Assembly (NCBI GenBank): GCA_016783455.1
Contig: JADHWN010000015.1
Span: 1-45,640 of the forward strand
Length of the DNA stretch: 45,640 nt
Reading direction: 5' to 3'
Origin: Candidatus Bathyarchaeota archaeon
GTDB lineage: Archaea > Thermoproteota > Bathyarchaeia > TCS64
Shown here: positions 1 to 7,210 of the stretch, piece after piece
How positions within the stretch are numbered: position 1 is the stretch's first letter
How the letters are laid out: each line of letters opens with the position of its first letter
Made by a program: the position numbers and the translations under genes
Notes under the pieces: model-generated
Seen by the model: only the letters and a program-made list of their open reading frames with translations
What the model was told of the DNA's origin: nothing
Database searches by the model: none

Positions 1-142
1 GTTTAGCTCGTTACGCATATAAGTCAAATTAAATTCTAAACAGTGCTTATTTTAACATTTTCATGATTTATTTAGCAAAAACTAGATAGAATATAAATAA
101 ATCTCGCTTATTTTAATCTGAGCTAAACACGTACAAATAATG

Positions 143-150
143 TTTATATA
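143..150 (+). promoter_or_regulatory. TATA box of the FTR1 gene
   Basis: TTTATATA lies 55 bp before the ATG at 205. Archaeal transcription would then begin near position 172-176, just before the palindrome at 178-193. This gives a leader of about 30 nt with a GGTGG-type ribosome site at 199-203. Confidence 0.55.
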
Positions 151-177
151 CGGTGGTCGGAGGGGTAGATCCAGAAG

Positions 178-193
178 TTTAGGCTAACCTAAA
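178..193. promoter_or_regulatory. DtxR/IdeR-type palindromic operator
   Basis: TTTAGGCTAACCTAAA is a perfect inverted repeat (TTTAGG / CCTAAA around CTAA). The right half matches the classical DtxR/IdeR box core (consensus of the type TTAGGTTAGSCTAACCTAA). It sits at or just after the predicted start of transcription of an iron permease gene, where a bound metal-dependent repressor would block RNA polymerase. No dtxR-like gene lies in this window, so the regulator must be elsewhere. Confidence 0.6.
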
Positions 194-204
194 ATATTGG
201 TGGT

Positions 205-1059
205 ATGGTGTTCGAAGCATTGTTCCCAAGTTTCCTGATAACATTCAGAGAGGCCCTCGAGGCAGCCCTGATAGTGGCCATAATGACATCCTACCTACGA
301 AAGGTGGGGAAGGGAGAGCTGAACAGATACGCCTACCTCGGGACAGGCGCAGCCCTAGTCGTCAGCCTCGTCCTCGGCGCGGCGATACAGCTCGTCTACG
401 GAGGCCTTGACAAGGTGACTGCCCAGCTCTTCGAAGGTTTCGCCTCCCTCATCGCCGTAGCGGTCCTAACGTACATGATATTCTGGATGACCGAGCACTC
501 GAAGGAGATCAAGGGGGACCTCCAGGAGCAACTGGACGTCGCGATCGGCAGGGGTGAGCTCTACGGAATAACCGCCCTCGCGTTCGTGGCGGTCGTCAGG
601 GAGGGGCTCGAGACGGTGCTCTTCCTGTCTACCTCCTTCTTCCAGGACGCCACTGGGACGGCAGTAGGGGCTGCCGCTGGAGCAGGGGTGGTACTGGTAA
701 TCGCGGCCCTCCTGTCGAGGGGAGTATCCAACCTCGACATGAAGAAGTTCTTCCGCTACACCAGCGTGCTCCTCGTCATCTTCGCAGCCGGCCTCGTCGG
801 CTATGGCGTCCACGAGCTCCTTGAGGCGGGTGAGAACATGGGCTACGACTCCGGCTTCCTCGCTGCCAAGGCCTACGACATCAATCCCCCCGTCAACCTC
901 GACGGGAGCTTCCCGCTCCTCCATGAGAAGGGGATCGTCGGCTCGATACTGAAGGCCCTGGTAGACTACGACGGGAACCCTGAATGGCTCAGGGTGGCAG
1001 TCTACCTCGGGTACTGGGCAGTAGTCGGGTTCTACCTCTACAGAAGGAACAGGGAGTAG
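205..1059 (+). CDS. FTR1-family iron permease
   Basis: A 284-residue membrane protein of the FTR1/OFeT family, which moves ferric iron across the cytoplasmic membrane. The two family signatures of the form R-E-x-x-E are visible: R15-E-A-L-E19 in the first membrane helix and R132-E-G-L-E136 in the fourth. About seven hydrophobic helices are spread over the chain, ending in a short Arg-rich cytoplasmic tail. Length is normal for prokaryotic family members. There is no periplasmic EfeO or peroxidase partner beside it; the next gene runs toward it. A TATA box and a DtxR-type palindrome precede it, so iron-dependent repression is likely. The start ATG has a GGTGG stretch just ahead of it. Substrate (iron) is inferred from the family and the operator. 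Confidence 0.9.
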   Translation: MVFEALFPSFLITFREALEAALIVAIMTSYLRKVGKGELNRYAYLGTGAALVVSLVLGAAIQLVYGGLDKVTAQLFEGFASLIAVAVLTYMIFWMTEHSKEIKGDLQEQLDVAIGRGELYGITALAFVAVVREGLETVLFLSTSFFQDATGTAVGAAAGAGVVLVIAALLSRGVSNLDMKKFFRYTSVLLVIFAAGLVGYGVHELLEAGENMGYDSGFLAAKAYDINPPVNLDGSFPLLHEKGIVGSILKALVDYDGNPEWLRVAVYLGYWAVVGFYLYRRNRE

Positions 1060-1071
1060 CCATCCATCTTT

Positions 1072-1779
1072 CTATGGGAATAAGTCGAGGGCCTTCCTCC
1101 GCCCGTACTGGGATATGAAGGCCTCCGCGTACTTCACACCGGACTCCCGCCCCAGCTGTCGGGCCCTGTGCCTGACGCCCTCGATAACCTGCTCCAGAGA
1201 CTTGGTGCTGCCATCTTCGTCGATCTCCCACTTGACCCACTGGCTCTCATGACGCTTGAGGGTCTCGATCTTCACCGCCATGTAGTCGGTGACATCGACG
1301 TAGACGTCGGGCTGGATTGGGACCATCGGCCTGCCTATGAAGTAGATGGCGGGGACCGGCCTGTGAGCCGGGTAGTCTGTCTCGACTAGTGGGAGGCACG
1401 CCTTGAAGCAGGCGTCGGTAGCTGCGAGGCCTACTCGCCTGTGGTCGTCCCGCCAGACCAGGGGGTGAAACGTGATGACGACGTCGGGTTTGAGCCGCCT
1501 GACGACGTCCACGAGCTCCTCCCTCAGGGCGTCACCCGCTGGGACATCGGCGTCCCTGTGGTCGAGGAAGACGACGTCGGCCCCCAGGACCTCGGCTGCT
1601 CCCTCCATCTCCCCTGTCCTGATGTGCTCCAGCTCCTCGGAGGGTATCTTCCAGTGGCCCCGTCCACCCCTCGTGGCCACGACGATGGTCGCCTTGTGGC
1701 CTCTGTCCACGTACTTTGCTATGGTTCCCCCTGCTGACGTCTCGTCGTCGGGGTGGGCGCCTATGAAGACGAGGTGCAC
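1072..1779 (-). CDS. LmbE/PIG-L family N-deacetylase
   Basis: A 235-residue zinc-dependent deacetylase-fold protein of the LmbE/PIG-L family, which removes acetyl groups from N-acetylated sugars or similar amides. The hallmark A-H-P-D-D-E is at residues 8-13, followed by a Rossmann-like core and the later T-F-H-P and D-D-H-R-x-V elements that complete the metal site. It begins at a GTG placed immediately after the TGA of the upstream glycosidase gene, with GGAGG inside that gene's 3' end, so the two are surely translated together. This pairing suggests it deacetylates a sugar handled by the GH4 enzyme; the actual substrate is not shown by sequence. It ends convergently 12 bp from the iron permease gene. 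Confidence 0.88.
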   Translation of the reverse strand: MHLVFIGAHPDDETSAGGTIAKYVDRGHKATIVVATRGGRGHWKIPSEELEHIRTGEMEGAAEVLGADVVFLDHRDADVPAGDALREELVDVVRRLKPDVVITFHPLVWRDDHRRVGLAATDACFKACLPLVETDYPAHRPVPAIYFIGRPMVPIQPDVYVDVTDYMAVKIETLKRHESQWVKWEIDEDGSTKSLEQVIEGVRHRARQLGRESGVKYAEAFISQYGRRKALDLFP

Positions 1780-3066
1780 TCAGGGTGCCTCCATGAACTG
1801 GGGGAGCAGGTCCCTGTGGGCCTCCATGAGCTCCTCGAAGGCCCTCTTTCCGGCTTCCAGATCGTGGACTACGGGATCTGTCAGGACGGCCTGCATGGCG
1901 ATGTCCCTGTCTCCGTGATATGCGGCCTCCACGGCGAGGTCCTGGATCATGATCTGGATGTTGCAGAGGGCTGCGAGGCCGTCGGGGAGGGCCCCCACGT
2001 GGATGGGGTGGACGCCGCTGCCGTCGACGAGGGCGGGGGTCTCTACGATGGCGTCCTCCATGAGGTTGGAGACTTGGCCCTCGTTGGGGAGGTTTGCCTG
2101 GAGCTCCAGGTGGCGGCTGTTGGTGACTATGCCCGCGATGATGGGCATCGCCCTCTCGCCTGAGAGCCTCCCCTTGACGTCCAGGGGCTCCTCGCCCTCG
2201 ATGAGCCTCCTCGTCCTGAGCCAGTTCTCCTCCCCGCTCCTCTCCATCCGGTCTATCCAGTTGAACCCCCTGTCCCTCTCCGGGCAGGCGTTCCATGCGT
2301 AGGCGAGGTACTCACCCATGTGGTTGTCGTCGGTGGAGGGGTAGAGGCCGAACCTGTCGTAGATGGCCCTGCATAGGGGCTGGAACGTTGGGTCAACGCC
2401 CTTGAGCCCCTCGTCGAGGAGGGGGTAGGCGTCATCGCCGTTGGTGAGCCTCAGCTCCTTGAACCAGCTGAAGTGGTTGAGGCCAGCGGAGACGGCGTCG
2501 AGGAGGGAGAAGGGCATCCCCATGATGGGGGCGAGGCGTTTCATCTGATGCTCCACCTCGTGGCAGAGGCCGAGGACGCTGACATCCGTGTACCTCTCCA
2601 CGGCGAGGCAGAGGCGGGGGACAGGATTGGTGTAGTTCAGGAGCAGGGCGTCTGGGCAGAGGTCCTCCATGTCCGAGCAGATGGCCAGGACAGGCGGCAC
2701 CATCCTGAGGGTGTGGAACAGGCCGCCGGGGCCGCCGTTCTCCCCGATGACCTGCTTGATGCCGAGGTTGAAGGGGATCTCCCAGTCCTTCCTCCACCGG
2801 TTCATCCGGTCCACCGCGATGGAGAGAACCACGAAGTCGGCGTCGGTGAGGGCGTCCTCCCGGTGGGAGGTCCACTCCACCTCGACCTCCGAACCCGTCT
2901 CCCCCACGATCTTGGCGGCGAGGGAGCCCATCTCCTCAAGCCTGCCCTCGTCGATGTCGTGGAGGACCAGGCTGGAGCCCTGGAGGGCCTCGATGTTGCA
3001 GGCGTCAAGAACCGAGTTGTAGCCAAAGACGCTGCTCCCCGCCCCAATGAGCACAATTCGAGCCAT
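1780..3066 (-). CDS. Family 4 glycoside hydrolase (NAD- and Mn-dependent)
   Basis: A 428-residue member of GH4, the family that includes alpha-galactosidases, alpha-glucuronidases and 6-phospho-glycosidases and that uses NAD+ and a divalent metal in a redox-elimination mechanism. The N-terminal Rossmann motif L-I-G-A-G-S-S-V-F occupies residues 6-14; N-Y-T-N-P is at about 144-148. C168-H169 and N197-H198 correspond to the Cys and His that bind Mn2+ in the family. Substrate class (phosphorylated or not, alpha or beta) cannot be read. I use the ATG at 3066 (M-A-R-I); a TTG at 3075 is also in frame and neither has a clear ribosome site, so a leaderless start is possible. It is the first gene of a two-gene operon with the deacetylase. 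Confidence 0.88.
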   Translation of the reverse strand: MARIVLIGAGSSVFGYNSVLDACNIEALQGSSLVLHDIDEGRLEEMGSLAAKIVGETGSEVEVEWTSHREDALTDADFVVLSIAVDRMNRWRKDWEIPFNLGIKQVIGENGGPGGLFHTLRMVPPVLAICSDMEDLCPDALLLNYTNPVPRLCLAVERYTDVSVLGLCHEVEHQMKRLAPIMGMPFSLLDAVSAGLNHFSWFKELRLTNGDDAYPLLDEGLKGVDPTFQPLCRAIYDRFGLYPSTDDNHMGEYLAYAWNACPERDRGFNWIDRMERSGEENWLRTRRLIEGEEPLDVKGRLSGERAMPIIAGIVTNSRHLELQANLPNEGQVSNLMEDAIVETPALVDGSGVHPIHVGALPDGLAALCNIQIMIQDLAVEAAYHGDRDIAMQAVLTDPVVHDLEAGKRAFEELMEAHRDLLPQFMEAP

Positions 3067-3134
3067 CAGAATCAAGTATAACGGGGACTATACCCAATAA
3101 AACACTTACAAGGGCACATCCCGATGAGAGGCGG

Positions 3135-3662
3135 CTAACTGTACTCGGTGACGAGCCCCTGGAGCACCTCGTAAGTCGTGTACGTCCCCCGATAGCGGAT
3201 AATCCCCTGCCTGTCCACGACCAGGATGGTGGGGATGAGGCTCACCTCGTATGTCCGCAGTGTCTCCGGGGAGCTCCCGACGAACCACCTGAAGTCGTTC
3301 TCCTCGATATAGTCTATGAACGCGTCGGTCCTCGTGGTGGGGTCGATCTCAACGGAGACTATGGTAACCTCCGCCTCGCTCTCATGAAGCGCTCTGAGCT
3401 CCGCGATCTCCCCCTTGCAGGGACCACACCAGATGGCCATGAAGTCTATCACGACGACCTCCCCCAGATGCTCGCTGAGGGTGAAGACCTCACCATCCGG
3501 ATTGACTGCTGAGAAGTCAGTCGCCTTGGAGCCGACATCGATGCCCTCTCTAGCCCGGAAGTAAGTGTCCCAGACCAGGTAACCGGCGGGCAGCAATACG
3601 ATCATGAGCGCTATGCCCATGATTCGGCGATCACTGAAGTCCAATGAGACCAAGTCTATCAT
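3135..3662 (-). CDS. Membrane-anchored TlpA/ResA-like thioredoxin
   Basis: A 175-residue protein with one N-terminal membrane helix (about residues 14-31) and an external thioredoxin domain of the TlpA/ResA/peroxiredoxin-like group. The active site is W78-C-G-P-C82, and the cis-proline loop L-I-P-T lies about 65 residues later, before the last strands. Such proteins reduce or exchange disulfides outside the membrane, for example during cytochrome or metalloprotein maturation. No cytochrome maturation gene is nearby, so the partner is unknown. It stands alone between the GH4 operon and the GDT1 gene, all leftward, with gaps of about 50-70 bp. Confidence 0.88.
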   Translation of the reverse strand: MIDLVSLDFSDRRIMGIALMIVLLPAGYLVWDTYFRAREGIDVGSKATDFSAVNPDGEVFTLSEHLGEVVVIDFMAIWCGPCKGEIAELRALHESEAEVTIVSVEIDPTTRTDAFIDYIEENDFRWFVGSSPETLRTYEVSLIPTILVVDRQGIIRYRGTYTTYEVLQGLVTEYS

Positions 3663-3710
3663 TCGAGAAGATCGGCGCCTTAAACAGTTTTTTGATTCCA
3701 GCCCTGAGAG

Positions 3711-4289
3711 TCACAGTATCTGGATCCCCATCAGGGCGCTGGCGAGGAAGATGGTACCGAATATGAGGAACAGCGCCGCGGCGATGTACCTGAGGTATCT
3801 CTCGGGCACGAACCTCATGAGTGCCTTACCTATGACGACGCCGCTGCCGGTGATGAGGGCGGAGCCCAGCATGATGCCGGCGAAGACCATGAGGGGGTTC
3901 CCGTAGCGTGCCGCCAGGACGAAAGATGTGAACTGCGTCTTATCCCCCAGCTCCATCACCGTCACGAGGCTGGCCGCCTGAAGAATGGCATTCCCCTTTC
4001 TCTCCTTCACCTCCCCGTCATCGTCCTCGCCTCTCAGAGTGAGCACCCCGAAGACCAGGAAGAGGAGCCCCGAGACCACGTTTATCCAGTACGTGGGGAG
4101 AAGGTCGGCGATGAACCCGCCCACCACGACGCTGGCGCCGTCCACGAGGGCGAAGGCGGCGAGGGCCCCGACGAAGACCTCCCAGGGTTTGTTCTTCATG
4201 GAGAGGGTGATGACTGCGATGTGGGTCTTGTCGCCGAACTCCATGAGGGCGAAGAGGGAGAAGGAGGCTATGAGGGGCGTCAGGTCCAT
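3711..4289 (-). CDS. GDT1/TMEM165 (UPF0016) family cation transporter
   Basis: A 192-residue membrane protein built of two similar halves, each with three hydrophobic helices. Each half carries the family signature E-x-G-D-K-T: E17-F-G-D-K-T22 and E113-L-G-D-K-T118. A charged loop (about residues 86-100, D/E/K-rich) separates the halves. Characterised relatives exchange Ca2+ or Mn2+ for protons, so manganese or calcium export is the likely role. Size and two-repeat layout are normal for prokaryotic members. It lies between the thioredoxin and the D-aminopeptidase genes with no obvious shared function. Confidence 0.88.
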   Translation of the reverse strand: MDLTPLIASFSLFALMEFGDKTHIAVITLSMKNKPWEVFVGALAAFALVDGASVVVGGFIADLLPTYWINVVSGLLFLVFGVLTLRGEDDDGEVKERKGNAILQAASLVTVMELGDKTQFTSFVLAARYGNPLMVFAGIMLGSALITGSGVVIGKALMRFVPERYLRYIAAALFLIFGTIFLASALMGIQIL

Positions 4290-4338
4290 TTCCCAGAGAC
4301 GAAGGCGCGGCTTCTTAAATCATTTGCTGAGATCGCTG

Positions 4339-4347
4339 AAAAAGGGG
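4339..4347 (-). terminator. C-tract/T-tract terminator after the M55 gene
   Basis: On the coding strand this reads CCCCTTTTT, starting about 6 nt after the stop codon of the D-aminopeptidase gene. The same element follows four other leftward genes in the window. Archaeal transcription commonly stops at short U-tracts without a hairpin. Confidence 0.45.
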
Positions 4348-4353
4348 AAGCGG

Positions 4354-5193
4354 CTACCTACGCCTCACGGTTCCTGCCAGGGTGATCGCGGCCATGAGGG
4401 CCCTCTGCCCCTTATGGTAGTCGTCGAAGGTCATCTTCACGGTCCTCCCGTCTAGCCTCTCGACGTACGGCAGCCTCACCAGGGCGTCGACCCCCAGGGA
4501 GCTCCAGACCCTCATCTTGAACTCGACGGGCGGATCCACGACGAAGGGCTCGATCTCGTCGACCCTCCCAAGGGCCTCCTTCACGCCCTTGCGGATTAGG
4601 TCGCGGGCTTTCCCCGGGTGGAGCATCTTGGCTACCTGCCTTCCCATGGCCCACTTCACCACGGCGGAGCCTATGTTGGGCACGAACTGCTTCGCCTCCT
4701 CGACGGCGGCTGCGTCCCCTGAGATGAACATGGAGGGAACCCCGTATTGGCCTGCTACAGCGGCGTTGAGGCCGAACTCACCCGTTGGCCTCCCGTTGAC
4801 CCAGACGTCGTCGACGACCCCCCCTGAGACCGTGTGGGCGAGGGTGGCCTCCTTGGTCCCCTTCATGGCGTGGTATCCGAGATAGAGGGCGGCGTCGTAA
4901 CCTCCGCCTATGCCCTTCATCATGGTGTCCCAGGTGGGCCTGCCCTGTATCAGGTACGCTGCGTCGTGGACCTCCTCGGCGATGAGGTTCCTCCCGCCTC
5001 CGTGGGCGTCCGAGACGACTATCTCCTCGACCCCGGCCTCCAGTGCGCCCTCGACGGCGGCGTTGATGTCGCCTATCATAAGCTTCCGCCCCCGCTGGTA
5101 CTCGCCGGTGTCGCCTCCGGTCTGCCGGCCCTCGAAGATGCCGCTTATGCCCTCCATGTCGATGGAGATGTAGATGCTCTTTGGTTTAGACAA
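4354..5193 (-). CDS. M55 family D-aminopeptidase (DppA-like)
   Basis: A 279-residue zinc peptidase of family M55, whose type member DppA removes N-terminal D-amino acids (notably D-Ala) from short peptides. All expected metal ligands and the catalytic His are visible: D12 and E14 in the opening D-M-E-G motif, H64 in D-A-H-G-G, H108 in G-Y-H-A-M, E139, and H120 as the probable nucleophile equivalent. The chain length matches the family. It has no signal peptide, so it acts in the cytoplasm on imported peptides. The start is a TTG at 5193, preceded at about 30 bp by an AT-rich TTTTATA, so a leaderless message is possible. It fits with the N-acyl-D-amino-acid deacylase elsewhere in the window. 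No dpp transporter genes adjoin it. Confidence 0.92.
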   Translation of the reverse strand: MSKPKSIYISIDMEGISGIFEGRQTGGDTGEYQRGRKLMIGDINAAVEGALEAGVEEIVVSDAHGGGRNLIAEEVHDAAYLIQGRPTWDTMMKGIGGGYDAALYLGYHAMKGTKEATLAHTVSGGVVDDVWVNGRPTGEFGLNAAVAGQYGVPSMFISGDAAAVEEAKQFVPNIGSAVVKWAMGRQVAKMLHPGKARDLIRKGVKEALGRVDEIEPFVVDPPVEFKMRVWSSLGVDALVRLPYVERLDGRTVKMTFDDYHKGQRALMAAITLAGTVRRR

Positions 5194-5233
5194 TCCTATC
5201 AGGATAAATCAATTGGAGGTACTATAAAATAGA

Positions 5234-5401
5234 TCAAGGAGAGGTTTTCGCAGGTTGCGTGAAAAGTATAGGGTTACCGCAGTAGATGCATACCATCGTC
5301 TTGGGGACGATGTGGCTGCAGCCTGAGCAGACCATCAGTGCTTCGTGGACCTCCTCCGTGGGTGGTTCAGGCTGATGTTCGACGACCGCTTCCTGTGTCA
5401 T
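5234..5401 (-). CDS. Small zinc-ribbon protein
   Basis: A 55-residue protein with a disordered Glu/Pro-rich N-terminus and a C-terminal C-S-G-C ... C-I-Y-C zinc ribbon. The frame is open further upstream, but the extra residues look non-coding and overlap the leader of the divergent formyltransferase gene, so I start at the ATG at 5401. Such mini zinc ribbons are common in archaea and usually of unknown role. It lies between the D-aminopeptidase gene and the divergent PurN-like gene. Confidence 0.65.
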   Translation of the reverse strand: MTQEAVVEHQPEPPTEEVHEALMVCSGCSHIVPKTMVCIYCGNPILFTQPAKTSP

Positions 5402-5528
5402 TGTCTTTCGTCTCCACGGATGCTCCTCTGATTTTAAATGACCCGCATACTTGTTCAGCGGAGAGTCGGATGAAAGTGATGCGCGACACTGCACGGATTC
5501 AAATAGAAGTAGCCCGGGAGTAACAAAC

Positions 5529-6341
5529 ATGGAACCGAAGCAGATCTACTCGCCTAAGGAGGGGGCGAAGATGCGGATCGCCTGCTTCGTCTCAGGGTCG
5601 GGCACGAACGCCAGGAAGATCATCGCACGATCCAAGGAGCCCGACTCGGGCTACGAGGTCTCCCTCATCTTCACCGATGTCCGGGACGACAGGGTGAAGA
5701 GGGACGGGAGCAAGAGATGCAGGGCGAAGGACATCACCGATAAGCACGGCATCGCCTACGAATGCGTCGACATCCGGGACTTCTACAGGGAGAGGGGCGT
5801 TAAGAGGGCCGGTGACCTCACCCTCCGCCCGGAGTTCGACGGGCTTGTCATCGATGCTATTGAGCCCCACGGGATAGACGTCATCGCCCTCGCCGGTTAC
5901 ATGAGCGTGACGACCCAGCCCCTCCTGGAAAGGTACGACGGTAGGATACTGAACGTCCACCCAGCTGACCTCTCAATCATGGATGGCCCCGATCGGAAGT
6001 ACGTTGGCATCCATGTCGTCAGGGACGCTATCCTCGCCGGGGAGACTGAACTCAGGGCGACGACCCACGTCGTCAGGGAGAAGGTGGACCACGGAGAGGT
6101 TCTTGTTCTCTCGGAGCCTTTGCCAGTGATCTTCCCTGAGGGTGTGTCTCTGGCCGATCTCGAGGATAGGAAGCTGCGGAACAGGATCGTAGGCGAACAT
6201 CAGGACCGGTTAAAGGAGGGGGGCGACTGGGTCATCTACCCGCTGACCCTGCAGATGATTTCTGAGGGGAGGTTCGCTATCAACGGCACTGGGGATGTCT
6301 ACCTGGACGGAGAGTTGATCCCGAAGGGCTTCAGGCTCTGA
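5529..6341 (+). CDS. PurN-like formyltransferase family protein
   Basis: A 270-residue protein with the formyltransferase fold of glycinamide ribonucleotide transformylase. The opening S-G-S-G-T-N-A motif, the active-site N-V-H-P-A-D and the later D-H-G-E loop match the catalytic Asn-His-Asp set of PurN. It is longer than PurN (about 200 residues): the segment between the first strands carries a charged insert and the end has an extra 60 residues or so. It may therefore act on a different formyl acceptor. The start at 5529 has GGGAG 8 nt upstream; a second ATG at 5571 has an even stronger AAGGAGGGGG and would give a protein starting directly at the first strand. No other purine genes are near. 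Confidence 0.78.
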   Translation: MEPKQIYSPKEGAKMRIACFVSGSGTNARKIIARSKEPDSGYEVSLIFTDVRDDRVKRDGSKRCRAKDITDKHGIAYECVDIRDFYRERGVKRAGDLTLRPEFDGLVIDAIEPHGIDVIALAGYMSVTTQPLLERYDGRILNVHPADLSIMDGPDRKYVGIHVVRDAILAGETELRATTHVVREKVDHGEVLVLSEPLPVIFPEGVSLADLEDRKLRNRIVGEHQDRLKEGGDWVIYPLTLQMISEGRFAINGTGDVYLDGELIPKGFRL

Positions 6342-6464
6342 TCAGTCCCTCAGGATGGGGCAGGTCATGCAGTGGAGGCCGCCCCCGTCGCAGTCTTGGA
6401 CAGAGACGGAGAAGAGACTGAGGAAGGCCTTGTAGGAAAACGCGAAGTCCAGGGCCACCATCAT
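6342..6464 (-). pseudogene. Coding-like short frame, possible gene remnant
   Basis: The minus strand has an open frame ending in TGA right at the stop of the formyltransferase gene. From the tandem ATG pair at 6464 it encodes 40 residues ending in D-C-D-G-G-G-L-H-C-M-T-C-P-I-L-R-D. Codon third positions are strongly C/G, as in real genes of this window. The coding look continues upstream of the ATG (V-Y-L-D-G-A-L) for about 14 codons to a stop codon, with no start in that part. This suggests either the tail of a decayed gene or a short gene with a non-standard start. Three cysteines (C25, C32, C35) could bind metal. I cannot name a family. Confidence 0.35.
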
Positions 6465-6539
6465 GAGGGCTCCGTCGAGGTAGACCCGAAAAGAGATAGA
6501 GTTTATCCCTCACAAACATAACTTGTGTGAACTCTGATT

Positions 6540-6734
6540 TCACCGTCGCCCTCGTGTGCCACGCTTGTTCTTCTTCTCTTTGAGGTATCCGTTCTGGAGC
6601 ATCCATTCTATGTTCTCGTCGGATTTCTCCTCAGGGGTGTAGCCGTATAGCTCCTTTGATCGTTTGATGACGAGATCCGTGGTGTTCTTCGTCCCTTTTT
6701 CAGAGTTCAGGCTGTTCACTCGCGTGGATATCAT
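6540..6734 (-). CDS. Hypothetical small basic protein
   Basis: A possible 64-residue protein from the ATG at 6734, rich in Lys, Glu and Arg and ending in a basic tail (K-K-N-K-R-G-T-R-G-R-R). The middle part (S-K-E-L-Y-G-Y-T-P-E-E-K) reads like a real soluble helix-forming protein. I recognise no family, see no strong ribosome site, and the surrounding 500 bp is otherwise weakly coding, so this call is tentative. It could be a nucleic-acid-binding protein by composition only. Confidence 0.35.
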   Translation of the reverse strand: MISTRVNSLNSEKGTKNTTDLVIKRSKELYGYTPEEKSDENIEWMLQNGYLKEKKNKRGTRGRR

Positions 6735-6924
6735 GGAGACGGTGCTAATTAATGTGATGCGAGTACTCCAGCGGAGCACGAGCGCGCGCATCGGTATAGT
6801 CAGGCTAGAAACTTTATGGCCCAGTGTCTGTATAGTTTCGATACTGGTTTACCTGATCTTCTATAGATTGACCCTGTGCGCGATCTGTGTTGCTATGGAT
6901 AGAATTTAGGAGTTAGGTATTGGG

Positions 6925-6933
6925 AAAAAGGGG
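6925..6933 (-). terminator. C-tract/T-tract terminator of the arsM operon
   Basis: CCCCTTTTT on the coding strand, 9 nt after the stop codon of the small Cys-rich gene that follows arsM. Confidence 0.45.
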
Positions 6934-6942
6934 ATTATTGCG

Positions 6943-7206
6943 CTAGGAGAATGGCACGTATTTTCTGTAGTGGTCGAGTACTCTTGCGACGGTCTCGACG
7001 AGGTTGAGCGCGTTGCCCTCCTCGCTGAGTATCACCGTGTTGAGGAGTTCTAGGTCCCTCATCGTCCTGTCGTTGAGGACGACTGCGTTTCTGCATGCCT
7101 GGAGCTCCTCTTCCACGTTCCAGGTAGTCGTGGGGCCTGTCACTTCCGTGAGTCCGCAGTCGGTCTCATCGATTTCATGAGGAGACTGAACGCAGCATTC
7201 CGTCAT
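6943..7206 (-). CDS. Cys-rich small protein co-transcribed with arsM
   Basis: An 87-residue soluble protein that I cannot assign to a family. It opens with M-T-E-C-C and has further cysteines at 17 and 38; the rest (about 30-85) looks like a helical bundle with acidic and hydrophobic alternation. Its ATG comes 4 nt after the TAA of arsM, so the two share a message and probably translation. The adjacent cysteine pair at the N-terminus is like those of arsM and the divergent PadR protein, which suggests binding of As(III) or a related soft metal; this is inference. It could be an arsenic chaperone or a dedicated partner of the methyltransferase. Confidence 0.7.
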   Translation of the reverse strand: MTECCVQSPHEIDETDCGLTEVTGPTTTWNVEEELQACRNAVVLNDRTMRDLELLNTVILSEEGNALNLVETVARVLDHYRKYVPFS

Positions 7207-7210
7207 TTTG

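Larger units (their letters stand above)
1..204. other. AT-rich leader region of the iron permease gene
   Basis: This stretch is far more AT-rich than the genes that follow. It carries an 11-bp direct repeat GCTTATTTTAA at 45-55 and 106-116, and a 9-bp inverted pair GTTTAGCTC (1-9) / GAGCTAAAC (120-128). No reading frame in it looks coding. The last 60 bp hold the promoter and operator of the iron permease, listed separately. The repeats are short enough to be chance in AT-rich DNA. Confidence 0.5.
6465..6942. other. Weakly coding gap
   Basis: Apart from the tentative small gene at 6540-6734 this 478-bp stretch shows no convincing gene. Base composition drops toward AT on the right (6740-6940), and a T-tract terminator of the arsM operon lies at 6925-6933. 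I see no tRNA cloverleaf or inverted repeat longer than a few bases. It may be a site of gene loss, given the coding-like fragment at its left edge. Confidence 0.4.

Noticed and set aside
1-128. 9-bp inverted pair GTTTAGCTC (1-9) and GAGCTAAAC (120-128), and an 11-bp direct repeat, as ends of a mobile element
   Set aside because: No transposase or target duplication, and short matches are expected in AT-rich DNA.
1532-2296. A 254-codon frame across the GH4/LmbE junction
   Set aside because: Arg/Gly/Pro/His-rich shadow; the GH4 and LmbE frames carry all conserved motifs.
6664-6909. An 81-codon plus-strand frame with hydrophobic content
   Set aside because: No ribosome site, mixed codon use and overlap with a slightly better minus-strand candidate; hydrophobic content arises easily from AT-rich DNA.
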